Assembly (NCBI GenBank): GCA_013368325.1
Contig: JAACJK010000109.1
Location: forward strand, 62,001 to 126,000
DNA from: Ephemerocybe angulata
Taxonomy: Eukaryota > Basidiomycota > Agaricomycetes > Agaricales > Psathyrellaceae
DNA length: 64,000 nucleotides
Reading direction: 5' to 3'
A program made the translations under genes and the position numbers. Position 1 is the stretch's first letter; every line of letters starts with the position of its first letter. Below are positions 22,611 to 33,911 of the stretch, in pieces. The notes beneath the pieces are model-generated. The model searched no databases and was not told the DNA's origin. It saw nothing but the letters and a program-made list of their open reading frames with translations.

Positions 22611-24614
22611 TCAGAGGCGAGTTTTGAGTCCAGCCTTCTCCAGGATGGCCTTTTCCTTCTTCTGGATCTCCCGCGTCTTCTCCGTCAGACCTGGAACACG
22701 CTTGAGCTCACGCTGGCCGACTTGCTGGATATGTACAGCGTCAGGTCCCTGTACTGAGGTCAATAAAATGTCCAACTGGTCCCAAAGCAGTGACGTACAT
22801 CAGCAATGCGCAAAGTCCGCAGACCGGCCCAGCGTTGAGCGAGCGAAGTGTCTTGGCAGACACCCTCCGCACCAAACGACTGGATGGCACGATCGATAAC
22901 CGTCAAAGCCATGGACGGAACAACAAACTATTCAATAGTGGAGTGGCAAGTCAGCACATAGGCTAAATCTGTCGCAGATAAAGTGGCAGGAGTATCACGG
23001 ACCTTGGCAATGCCGATTTCCTTCAATGCACCCTTAGCTTTGTACTTGTCGATCTATACCAGAGTCAGTGAGCGAGTAATAACCTCTCAAGGAACAGAGG
23101 AGGTTACCTGCAGAGCGGCGCTGAGAACCAACAGACGCGCTCCTTCGATCTCGGCGCGGGATTTGGCGATGTCCGCAACAACAGTCCCTTTGTGAACGAG
23201 GTCAGAATTGGTACCCTCGCAAACGCTTCACGACAACATACCGTGCTCGTATAGGTATTTTCCAAAGGTCTTTCGGCCAGGGTCTGTAACTCGCTGGAGC
23301 ATCAAGTCGAGGGCGGCCTGGGCAGCACCGATAGAACGCATGCAGTGGTGAATACGACCAGGACTGCATCCGTAGGTCAGCGGGTCCAGCCTTTGAGCAG
23401 GGGCTCACTGATTCACATACCCGAGACGACCTTGAATGATTTCGAATCCACGGCCCCAGCCAAGGACAAGGTTGCTGAGGGGCACGCGAACATTGTCATA
23501 AATGATTTCGCAGTGGCCCTCGGGGCATCGTCATAACCGAAGACTTTCATGGGGCGCACAATTTTGACGCCAGGAGCGTCGGCAGGAACGAGAACAACAC
23601 TCTGCTGGTTGTACTTGTCCTTGTTGTTCGCGTCGCTCTTGCCCATTACAAGGTGAACCTTGCAACGAGGGTCGCCTGCGCCGCTGATCCACCTAGACCA
23701 ATCTATTAGCACATGTAGCAATTACGCACGGCGAGAAAGTGCCCACCACTTGTGACCATTGATAACAATCTCATCTCCTTCCCTCCTGATAGAGGTACGA
23801 ATGTTGGTGGCATCAGAGGAAGCGACTGTATAGAGCAGACGTTTCAGAGGAGGACGGCCGCGATGTGAGACAGGCATCAGCTAACCATTTTTCTCGGTCA
23901 TAGCAAAGGCAGAGCGAATCTCTCCATTGAGAAGAGGGAGTAGCCACTTCTTTTGCTGCTCAGGGGATCCGTAACGCGCGAGCACCTCTATTCAAGCAAG
24001 CCCCTGTCAATGAGGTCCATGCGCATGGGATGGAAGCAACGAACCCATATTGCCAGTATCTGGTGCAGAGCAGTTGACTGACTCTGAGGCAATAAAGCCA
24101 GAGTAACCAAGGACCTCGGCCATAACAGCATACTAACGAGAAGCAGCTTTCGTCAGATTCTTGACACCATGTGCAGACGCGTATCGCACCTCGAGATTGG
24201 ACAACGGGACACCGAACTCGGGGTAGTGAGCCTTGCTCAAGAACAGGTTCCATAATCCGAGCTTCTTGGCCTTCTCCTTGAGCTCACCGAGCACAGGGAT
24301 GACGGTCTTCCATCTCTGCGCTGGGTCCTCAGGGATCTGCAGGTGGGCAAGCTTCTCAGCAGGCCGGACTTCCTCCTAAATGTGCAACACAGGTCCACGA
24401 AGTAATGAGCATAAATGTTCATACTCTCCACATGAATAGGGGTTGGCATACCTCGAGGAATTTGATGAGCTTTGCGAGTGTCTCCTTCGCATAAGGGGAG
24501 AACTTATCCTCGATCTGGGCGGCAATTAGGCGCAGTGGACTACACAAGAGATGAGCTACGTACCATTGCCCATGAGGCCGAGGAGGTGTATTCAACGATT
24601 GGATGGGTAGACAT
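22611..24614 (-). CDS. Acyl-CoA dehydrogenase (ACAD10/11-like), with a one-base frame break
   Basis: FAD enzyme of fatty acyl-CoA oxidation. Twelve exons (24614..24564, 24514..24452, 24375..24190, 24132..24045, 23987..23886, 23825..23747, 23692..23421, 23363..23242, 23187..23108, 23053..23003, 22927..22799, 22748..22611) cover about 453 aa. Motifs: [93 protein letters not shown] and RIADGPDAVH, the ACAD10/11 order. The C-terminus lacks SKL, so a mitochondrial rather than a PTS1 location is possible. Exon 7 is one base short: the frame changes between FGYDDAP and EGHCEII at a CCCC run near 23525. If real, the break truncates the enzyme. Confidence 0.85.
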
Positions 24615-25046
24615 GGTGGTTCAAGTTGGGGTAACGCCTGCGACCGTCCAAGTTATGAAGGATAGCCCGGTAACTTTGGTACCCGGATATTGGCTGGATT
24701 GAGAGGAATGCACCCGAACTTTGATCGAAGGCATGGCGGCCTTTACCGGTTTACCCCAGACCTCGACTTTGAATTGCCGATGTGAGCTTTGATGAGCTCG
24801 ACCCCGAGGCTCGAGCATCGCGAATACTAGGATGAAGAGAACGATGGACGTCAACTATTAAAGTGACAGAGGCCATAACTAAGATATGGTATGATAAATG
24901 ATACTAGAAAACTGGACGCAATATGCATGCATAGTAATACATGGGTTGGTTAGATATAGGTTAGGCTTATCGAACAAAAGTCCAACGAAGTCACAGACTC
25001 GGAGCCAGAGAGAACGGGAATACAATTACATTATATGCACAAATAT
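24615..25046. other. Intergenic region
   Basis: About 430 bp between the acyl-CoA dehydrogenase start and the transcription factor stop, both on the minus strand. It must contain the dehydrogenase promoter and the factor's 3' UTR; no gene is seen. Confidence 0.5.
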
Positions 25047-28000
25047 TCAACGGCCATTATCTTGAATAACTGTCGACGCGTCGGCCAGGTTAAAGGCAAG
25101 GTCGGGATCATACCCAAAGCTACCCAGGTCGTAGCTTTGCCACAGAGAATCCTGGTCTGTGGAATAACCTCCGGTACTAAAGTTTCTAATATAATCGAGG
25201 CCGCGGAAAGGTAGTCCGGACGCTGCAAAGTTTGAGAACGGCGACGTGGTGGATAACGCCGACAGCCCGCTTGTCAGCTCAGCTGTGGGATCATAACCAC
25301 CAAACCCACCGTCAAGCGACCCATAACCGTACGGGCTCGTGTAAAGCGTTTGATCCTGAGAAGGAGAGGTATACTCGCTACCGTTGGTGGCCCACTGTTG
25401 CGTGCTGTCCTGGCTCAGGGCGCTAGGCTGCACCCCATAGTTGTTGTAATCGTACGCCATGTGGGGAGGAGAAGGTTGGGTCGGTGAGATCGGGGATTGA
25501 TAGGTGTATGCATTCGCCAGGCTTGACGTAGGTTCGGATGGAGGTTGCTGCTGTTGGGGTGGCGATTGTTGAGTCGATGACGGACCGTTCTGATCTATAA
25601 CAGCTATCGCAGGTGAAGGCAAATTGACGGAGCCAGGTGAGCTATGGGGTGAAGAGCCATTTGCAGTTCGAACGGATGTAGGACTTGGAAATGATTGGTA
25701 GAGTGGGCCCGCGGACCTTTCTCCGCTTTCAGTATCGTCGTATGGCCTTCTTCGTGAGACGGAACGCGCTCGATGTCCAGCTGATAAATTATTAAGCAGG
25801 AAGCGCATGAAGTCGGATGCGTAAACTCACTGTCGACTCGATAGGGGGAGACTGCAGCCATTCTCCTTGACGAAGTAGTCCCTGGATCCCTCGACTGGTT
25901 TCTCCGGGTCCTGCTGGTCTTCACTCCACGTCCTGAAGGAACAGAGCTCGTTGTCGTGCCAATGGTAACAGATCGTCGTCGCTCGTGTCGGGAGGGTGGA
26001 CTTGCTGGAGGTGGTCCATTTACATTTGCATCCTTCTGGTGCCTCGCGATCGCTTCTGTTGCTGTATTGACGAGTTCGATCAAGAGCTCCTTGCACTTTC
26101 GAGCTCCGGGCCATTGACCTTCCCAAGCTTCCAGGGCAGATAGGGTCCCTTTAGCCTCGTCTAGGGTCACGGCAGCAGCACGAGTATCGGTTGTGTGCAT
26201 GGAGAATAACAGGACGATGACTGCTGAACTGAACAGGTTCTGGATAAAGAACGCGAGATGGTGCGAGGGGGCAACGAGAGTCTGGAAGGATGGCGCCAAC
26301 TTGATGCAATGGCGAGCAGTAGATACGGCCTTGAGGGTCGACTTCGCTGTCACTGAGTCGTCCCGCTTGACCGGCAAAAAGTTGCGATGAAGGGTGGTGA
26401 CCAAGGAGTAGTAATGACTGCAAAGAACAATACCCATTGAAGCTTGCTCATCTTTCTGAGGCTGCGTCTTGTAAACGGCAGGCAGTTCATTGCACCACTT
26501 CGTGAGTTCGTTGTCCAGGTTCTCGACGGTCCGCTGCAACTCTGCTTTCCTATCTGGTTCGAGGTGGTCACGGCAGACGTCGAGAGCGTAGACTTGCCGA
26601 AGCATGCGACCCCCAATCTCGTAGAGCTTGATCATGTATATGAAGCCAGCCATGAGGGACGGCTGCGTGACCTGAGCGCCACCGTAATAGTCAGCAAGGT
26701 CTTCGTCTTCCACGTCGACTGGAAGTTCGACATCACAGTCAGTGTCGTTGATTCCGAGAGGTCGACCCAGAGCTAAAGCAAGCATACGGTCAAGGGTGTA
26801 AACACCCCACCACACCTTCCTTCGCGTTTCCTTTTCGATATTCGGGATGTTTAGACGCCGAGGAGACCGCTAGATAAGAAATAAATGAGGGGCGGTGATA
26901 GTAGGATCGCAAGCACACGTACGTGTAAGCCGAGATCCTGGCCGTTCCGAACGGCTTGTCCGATGAGGATCCAAGCTTGGGGAAGGCAATTTATGGAGCA
27001 GAGGAACGACGACATCAGAATAAAGCACTGCACGTGGGCCATCTGGATGTTCGCATGACTGATGTACTGGAGGATGAGGGCCCTGATAGAAGGTGGGGAT
27101 GGCATTAATGAATGTTTGCTAACAGGAGAGTCCAGCCTACCGTTCATAATAGACCATGCCCATACCACCGTCATCATCGCGTCCAGAAACGGCCAAGCGG
27201 GGGTCTTGTACGAGACTTGCTGCGCATGCAAAGACCGAGAATACTAGAGAGAGGAATGGTGTTTCGGTCCTAGCCCACGTAGGATTGGACGTGTTATCCA
27301 TTAAGAGCTTGTATTTTGCGAGGAAAGTTGGCTTGTCAATAACAGGCATCAAATAGTGAAGCCGAGAGAAGTAGGCGTCAACCTAATTGAGATTATTGAG
27401 CTACATTGATTAATGAGGTCTGAGTCAGGACCCACCAGTCTGTCCGCAAGGTCGCGCTCAGGGTATTCAACTTCTTCAGGTCCGGGAAGGGCGTCGACCT
27501 TGCCGAAGAATATGGCAGCAGGGAAGTAAAGCTTATTGACGCTTGGACCGGGTGCTTGCGGATCCTCCTCCATAGGAGAGATTCGGTGAAGGGGTGAAGT
27601 TGTCAAAGCCTTGAACGATTGGATAAGTGACATCGTCGATGACCCCCCAATCCATCGCATGTGGCCGTATTCATCCAATGCCAGCTGCCCAAATGACTCG
27701 CTAAAGTCGTCGTCGATAGTTGAGTCCGCATCTACATGCGTGGAAGGGGGTGCGATATTCGTGGTGGTGGTAGTGGTGGCCGGCGTACTTGGATCTACGG
27801 AAGAGGTGATTCCAGCAGCGAGAGGACCGAGGCCATTGGCGGCTTCACCTGTCTGCAGGGTCGGGGCAATTTGCTGAAACAAGGACTCCATGTGAAGCAA
27901 GCGAGCCTCTAGTTCTTGGACATAACTATAGAATCATAAATATGACATTCTGGACGAGAGGGTGTCATGACGTACTGTCTGCTGAGAGCAGCCCTGTCCT

Positions 28001-28300
28001 TCGTCTGGAGCCAAGTGCATTGGGACCCAGACGCCGAGCACTGTGAGCAGGTGGGCTCGCATCCATCACATTTGATCTTTTTACGACTAGATAAGCAAAT
28101 AGGTGAGCGGCAGTCAGGCTTATCGTCCCTTGACGATGGGTCCATGAAGATACACACCGGCAGCTCTCGCAAGCCCGCCACACCCTCCTCCTCTGGAGCT
28201 GTATTGGCCTGGCTCCTGCGTCGGGAGACATCGGTTCTTCTTCGATCCTCTTCTTCTTGCCTTGGGATGTTGTTGGGGTGGTATCTTCGCCCTTGACCAT
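25047..28300 (-). CDS. Zn2Cys6 fungal-specific transcription factor
   Basis: Nuclear DNA-binding regulator. Seven exons (28300..28158, 28086..27976, 27925..27436, 27382..27141, 27082..26923, 26869..25831, 25780..25047) sum to 2919 nt, 972 aa. The binuclear zinc cluster at residues 44-71 has cysteines 44, 47, 54, 61, 64 and 71, with the first intron inside it after the second cysteine. A short leucine-rich linker follows (YVQELEARLLHMESLF). The middle homology domain includes YFSRLHYLMPVIDKPTF, NGQDLGLHRSPRR and WWGVYTLDRMLALALGRPLGI. The C-terminus is Ser/Pro/Gln/Tyr-rich and probably activates transcription. Target genes cannot be told from the sequence. Confidence 0.92.
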
Positions 28301-29287
28301 GGTGAACGTAGGGGTATAAAGAGCAATGTGAAGTAGTAAGACAAAACGAAGATGGTAGGACCAGAATGGTGATGAACCACGTGCAAGCCCGATCGGACCG
28401 ACTTAAAGCTGGCGAAATTTGAATGGGCCGTCTGAAATCTGCAGCCCAGATAAATGTGAAGAGTAAGTCGGCGAGGGAGAGACGGAGATAGGCAGTTGCA
28501 CTGCATTTTTATACGCGGGGTTGACGCGGGGTGCAGTGTGCGATGCCGGCCTCCTGCCTCGTTTCCACCTTCCAAGCCCCAGGTCAAGCGTGTGGCTGTT
28601 CTTCGTCTCCACAAGGTCCATTGTGTTCTCCAGACACCATTCGAATCGATAACGACCTCCCTGCACATCGATAGCCGAAATAAGGTGATACTTTCCTTAC
28701 CTTCGCCGACATTTATCTTCAGTCAACGTAATTTGACCCCGAATCTATACACTTCTCCTCTCCCGCCCTGCCTCTTCAGACGAGTTTCTACCGCTCAAAG
28801 GACCATTCTGAAAGGAATTTTAAGATTGCTAGTGGCGTAACTGCATGGTCCAAGACCGAGTTCCTCCGTTATCGTTGACCTGGAACTCCCAATTCGCTGA
28901 AGGTTAGAGCAGTCCCAGAGGTCCCATGGAACTTCGGAGCGACCACTAGTCTCCTCTCGTAAATGGCTTCATTCAACCTTCCCATCCGAGCTCGTCTCGA
29001 GACCTCGACAACTACGGAATGTTGATCGGCTGTTCGATAAACAACACCCATACCGTCTTAATGTATACTCGTTCCCAACCTTGCCCTGATCTCCGTCCAG
29101 AACGGCACATGGAGGTTGGGACGGAGGTTCGATCCTCGTGCTTCCGCTGGTCCCTTTCCGACCGCAATCCAGTGACGGAGACTTGCCACATATGACAAAT
29201 GCTGTGCAGAGCACGTGAGACCCTGTTTGCGTCAGACTTGTCCAGATCAAGGCCACACAAATTCGACGTTACTCTAATTTGAAGTCC
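28301..29287. other. Intergenic region between divergent genes
   Basis: About 1 kb between the starts of the transcription factor (-) and Pab2 (+). Contains no supported gene. A GGTTCGATCCT near 29124 resembles a Pol III B box, but no tRNA folds around it. Confidence 0.5.
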
Positions 29288-30138
29288 ATGGCCGACGTCG
29301 AACCCACTCAGTCCCCGCCGCCTCAGAATGAGGAAGACACCGTCGTCGATGATGGGGAGGAGGAGGAGTCCAAGGTGCGTACGCTGCCACGTTCAAAGCG
29401 CTCAGGTTTGACACCTCGCCTTTAGGAAATTATGCTCATGAAACAACGCGTGGAAGAGATGGAGCGTGAGGCAAAGAAGTTGAGGGAGCTTCAAGCTGCA
29501 GCAGAAGCCAATGCGAGCGCCGAAGGAGGGGATGAATCAATGGAAACGGAGGAGGAAAAGGCCATGTCCGATAACAGGAGCATTTATATCGGAAACGTAT
29601 GTTGCGCGCTTCGAAGCCACTGCAGACACTTATGCTCTTTGAAGGTCGACTATGCGTCCACGCCAGAAGAGATTCAAGCCCACTTCCAGGCTTGCGGGGT
29701 GATTAACCGCGTCACCATTCTCTGCGATAAATTCACCGGGCATCCAAAAGGGTACGGTTCGCGTCCCTCATTTCTCGGTGTTTCCTTACCCCTTCTTCTC
29801 AGGTACGCCTATGTGGAATTTGCAGAGCCTGAACACGTTGACGCTGCTGTGGCGTTGGACAATTCTCTTTTCCGAGGGCGGTTGCTCAAGGTCAGGACCT
29901 CGTTACTTTCACCTCTCCCCCGCGCTAATATCGACCCAGGTTACCGCGAAACGCACGAACATTCCGGGCTATAATCGGGGACGTGGCCGGGGTGGGTATC
30001 GCGGAGGTTATCGAGGAGGTTATCGAGGCTACAGTCCATACAGGGGTGCTGCCCGCGGCAGGTAAGGGTCGCTGTACCATGTTACGTTGTTCGTCATATT
30101 GACCGACATCCTGTAGGGGACGGGGCCGCGGCTTCTGA
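29288..30138 (+). CDS. PAB2: Nuclear poly(A)-binding protein 2 (Pab2/PABPN1 family)
   Basis: Binds poly(A) tails in the nucleus and controls their length. Six exons (29288..29374, 29426..29596, 29645..29751, 29803..29890, 29940..30061, 30117..30138) sum to 597 nt, 198 aa. Acidic N-terminus, a short coiled coil ([20 protein letters not shown]), then one RRM with RNP2 SIYIGNV and RNP1 [20 protein letters not shown] is typical of PABPN1. The tail is an arginine/glycine region with three GGYRGGY-like units, likely methylated and RNA-binding. The last exon is only 22 nt. It starts about 1 kb from the divergent transcription factor. Confidence 0.95.
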
Positions 30139-30450
30139 AGCAAGTAAAGCCTTCACTGGCTTGCTCTCGCTTTTAAGCGCTGGTCGATTCACACCAATCC
30201 TTAGATGGACTTTTGCGCGTCCTCTCGTTGTGCTATATATACCATATGAACCCCAAGCTTCACTATCTCAGTGTAATACATGTTGTATAATTTGAACCCT
30301 TCTCCAGACGTCATTTGTGCGGTACGGTCGCGTGAGAGTATTCCGCCGCGCGAGTGATTTGGCGCGCCAGCTCAAATTTCCCGAAAGTACTTCCCTACGT
30401 TTACAAAGTTGCGTTCTGGTCCTGACTGCTTCTTGGACGGAGAACACATC

Positions 30451-30975
30451 ATGGCATCCGCTACACGCCAAATCTTCAAGCGCCTGTTCTCCAGCACGCC
30501 CAGGACTGCGAACACCCAGGCTGCCACATATCCATTCTCGAAAACCGCCATCCTCCCCCCGCTTCCGACTAAAGCGCCTACAGAGGCTCTGCGTGCCGGA
30601 AAGGGCCTCATGCAGCACATCAACAAGACCCTTGCTACACCGGAGAAGAAGGAGCTTTTGGAGAAGTTCTTCTCGCGTCGGTCGAAGAACCAGCTGCAAC
30701 CGGGATCCATCGTCACTGTCCTTCAGGACCAGGCGCCGACGCAATTCACCGGTGTTCTCATTGCTATTCGACGGAGAGGTCACAACACGTCATTCCGCCT
30801 GCGAAATATCCTCCAGCGAACGGGTATTGAAATGCAATTCTTCGTTAACTCGCCAAGTCTGAAGGAAGTCAAGCTCGTTCGGGCACCCCCGCGGGGACGC
30901 ATGAGGAGGGCCAAGTTGTTCTACCTCCGGGATGCGCCATCGAAGATGACTGGGTTGGCTGGCGGAAAGAAGTAA
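30451..30975 (+). CDS. IMG1: Mitochondrial large-subunit ribosomal protein bL19m
   Basis: Single-exon protein of 174 aa, structural component of the mitochondrial 54S subunit. The N-terminus MASATRQIFKRLFSSTPRT is a mitochondrial presequence. The L19 core is visible as PGSIVTVLQDQAP, FTGVLIAIRRRGHNTSF, RLRNILQRTGIEMQFF and the conserved end RRAKLFYLRD. The start at 30451 was chosen for the presequence; the upstream in-frame extension lacks an ATG. Confidence 0.93.
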   Translation: MASATRQIFKRLFSSTPRTANTQAATYPFSKTAILPPLPTKAPTEALRAGKGLMQHINKTLATPEKKELLEKFFSRRSKNQLQPGSIVTVLQDQAPTQFTGVLIAIRRRGHNTSFRLRNILQRTGIEMQFFVNSPSLKEVKLVRAPPRGRMRRAKLFYLRDAPSKMTGLAGGKK

Positions 30976-31434
30976 TTCAGTGCGTCCCTCTTCCCTCAGA
31001 CAATGGCTTCCGTGGAACTCAAAACATGATCTCTTAGGTCCCTGTCCTATACCTCCGCCGACGAAGGATACTACCTCCTCATCCTACCGCCGCAAATGAG
31101 AGGGGCTGGGCCCTCCCACCTACTTCATCTATACTCGAAGGATTGCGCAAAGTTGGCGGATGTTGGCAAATTCTTGCAGTTCTGCTGTACTCTATCTATA
31201 CCTATTACGCCCCGTGTAGTAGACTCTAATACAGACGCCATTTATTCCCTGAACCTATATCCTTCCAATGGAACCACACAATTGAGCAAATTGCCATTGC
31301 ACCCTTCGAAGTTGAAGAAGCCGTATATCCCTTGGCCCCTGATATGCATCTTGGCGCGCTGTGCCCAAAGTAGGAACCGGGAGTATGCAAGGTTACGCTC
31401 TTTCCCTCCACTCCCTCACCACATTTCCTCCAAC
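30976..31434. other. Intergenic region
   Basis: About 460 bp between bL19m and the BAR-like gene. An open frame continues upstream of ATG 31435 from 31096, but it is not needed for the protein and is probably 5' UTR. Confidence 0.4.
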
Positions 31435-33507
31435 ATGGCTCCCAGTCGTCCGCGGTCCCTCCGTGCATTCACATTTAGCTCGAGCAAACGTGCCATGTCT
31501 CCGGGCCCTCCGTCGCCAACGTTCTCAGACGCAACGAACGCCTCTGCCATGAACTTTGGAGCTAATGGCCCCAGCAAAATCATCACTCGAGCCAATCTCA
31601 AGGCTAGCACTCAAGCTTATGAAGATGTGAGCGGCTTAGACCCTTAGGGTATCCGTTAGCTCAACTGGGCTTTCGAACTGTAGCTTGTCAGTGCATGTTC
31701 CACTTATCGCGCCGCCCTGGTTACGATGTCGAAGGCGACTGCCGCATTTGCAGACGCTATTGAGAGATGCAGCGGGTACGGATGTCCCAGATAACGTCAC
31801 TGTATACTCTCTCAGTGTCTACAACTCTCTCTACAGCTTGAAGGGGCCGAGCTACGAGGCAGGGACTCGAATGCAAGCTGCTTCCGGCGTGCAGCATCTC
31901 GTTGGAAATCTCTATCATGTCCTGGTGCGCGTCCCTTTCTCACCTTCATTCCAATCGATGCCTCATGTCAACACAGGCCGACACTCTTGATAAGAACTTT
32001 GAGCGACCACTCCGCCAACACCTGGATGTCTACCGAGCAACAGTGCAGGTGCGATAGTGCCCCAGTTGCCCGCACCTGATGACTCGTAGCCATGCTGACG
32101 CGCCTGTCAACTTTAGGACCGCTCCCAATCCTACGAACGCGCCCTCCGAGAGAAAAGCCAGGCCATACGCGATACTGAAATGCGCAGCCTGAATCGCAAG
32201 GAGAGAAGTACGTCATCGAAACACACGAGGTTCGCAAGGCTAATGCGCGCTTATTTCGTGGTCCAGATTTGCAGACATTCAGACAAGCACTCACGGTTCT
32301 ACAGCAACAAGTTGACGACCTCGATGAACTGAAGGCAAATCACTACCTAGAGATTGTGGAGCATGAAGAAAAGGTCTGGGACGTGGTTCAAACCAAGGTG
32401 AGTATTTGAAGCAGGTCCTCGAGGTATGCTTTGCTCAGCATCAAGCGCTCAAGGTTTGCGTCCTGGTCCGCTCTACGATGGATGTGTTCGATAGGGTTAC
32501 GGCAAAAGCGTGCGTCTCTGAATGTATCTCTTATCGCTGTGACCACTTAATTGACTCGTTATCATCCCCTGCGGCGAACGAACTGTAGTTCAGATCCAAT
32601 CATCGAGCCCATGCTTCAATCTGTGCCAGATCCCTTTGACTCGTACGGGATACAGCAATCAGAAGATCAGATTTTCAGCATCTTGGCCCCACTATCTATT
32701 ATGAGTGCACCTTCGCCGTCGCCGTCTCCCAGTGCAGGGACTCCCGAGAACGAAGCGTCGGCTACTTTCCTTCCCTCGGCCCACCCAAAGATAACGTCCT
32801 GGCTTCCAGGCACCACAAACGGTCTCTATCCTGTAGAGTCGGCCGAATGGGCGACTGCCTCACCCCCGGCTTCGCCTCCGTCGTCTTCGCCTCCTTCCTC
32901 GAATCCCGCACCCAATCGCCGGAATACACTCCCGCAGCGCAAAGCCGAATCTAAACTGCGTTCTGTGCTCCCTTCAATCGACGAGAAGCGCCCTCGTTCA
33001 CCTCTCTCAGACTCTGCTACGCCACGGCCGTCGCAAACACGGCACACGTCCGAGATATCGAACCCACCGCTCTCGCGCCCTGCCGCAACCACGCCCACTG
33101 CATCTACCTCGTCCTCAAGTTCAAACCCTTCCACGTATTCCATCAATGCCACCATCCCGCCACAACATTCGGGGCCAGCGACAACGAATGGGATCTTTGG
33201 CGCCCTAGGTGCTGGTGGCGGCGGCTTTGGATTTGGCACATGGAATTTTGGTGGATATGGCCAATCGCCCTATGGGTCGCACACTCCCGAAGATGAGGGC
33301 AGTGGCGATAATCAATCTGCGACCGCGTCGACTCCGAGAATGTCAACCTTGTTTGCGCCTCCTCTTACGCAATCTCCTCCGCCACCGCCAGGATCACCGC
33401 CCAACCTGGATCTTAACCATACTGGTGGCGATGGTGGGACTAACATTCTCAACGAAAGTCGGGAAGGAGACGACAAAAAGAGTATTTACGAACCTGTACC
33501 AACCTGA
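31435..33507 (+). CDS. BAR-like coiled-coil protein (Ivy1-like)
   Basis: Eight exons (31435..31626, 31684..31775, 31837..31924, 31977..32048, 32117..32207, 32267..32397, 32454..32509, 32589..33507) sum to 1641 nt, 546 aa. Residues about 40-255 are helical: ITRANLKASTQAYED, LVSACSTYRAALVTMS, DTLDKNFERPLRQHLDV, SYERALREKSQAIRD and KANHYLEIVEHEEKVWDVV. This pattern of three long helices is that of BAR-type membrane-curving domains, and it most resembles fungal Ivy1 proteins, which bind phosphoinositides at the vacuole; that assignment is from memory and moderate. The last exon encodes a 300-residue Ser/Pro/Thr-rich tail without a domain. Confidence 0.7.
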
Positions 33508-33911
33508 TTGCACGCGACACCGGGGCCCCCGCCACCCACTACACGCGCCCTACACTTGGCAGGTCGCCTCATGATTCACTATGATAGCTATGATTTGTAT
33601 AACATGAGCAGGGAAACTAGGACTCTGTATGTAGGACATCCTATATCTATTATATGATTATTTATGGTAGTTAGTAAACCTTCGTTTTCCCTTGCCGCCC
33701 GTTCCATGTATCTCTCTTTCCGGGCTCCACGTATATGTCATTGCCTCCACTATGCCATTCTATTTTCCGCTCCTTTCGTGTTCGATGTTGCCTGTGGTCG
33801 GGATCACCACACATCTTTCTTCATGGACAACAACCATCTGCAGACACCGGAGCATCGTTGCCACACTATCCAACTCAAGCGGGTACCTCTTGCTCTTTGG
33901 AGTAGAAAGTT
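33508..33911. other. Intergenic region between convergent genes
   Basis: About 400 bp holding the 3' ends of the BAR-like gene and the tRNA synthetase gene; no gene seen. Confidence 0.5.

Noticed and set aside
29100..29160. Possible tRNA from a GGTTCGATCCT B-box-like motif
   Set aside because: No A box at the right distance, no anticodon or acceptor stem could be folded.
31640..31682. tRNA-like GTTAGCTCAACTGG motif in an intron of the BAR-like gene
   Set aside because: The following TTTCGAACTG is too close to be a T arm; no cloverleaf.
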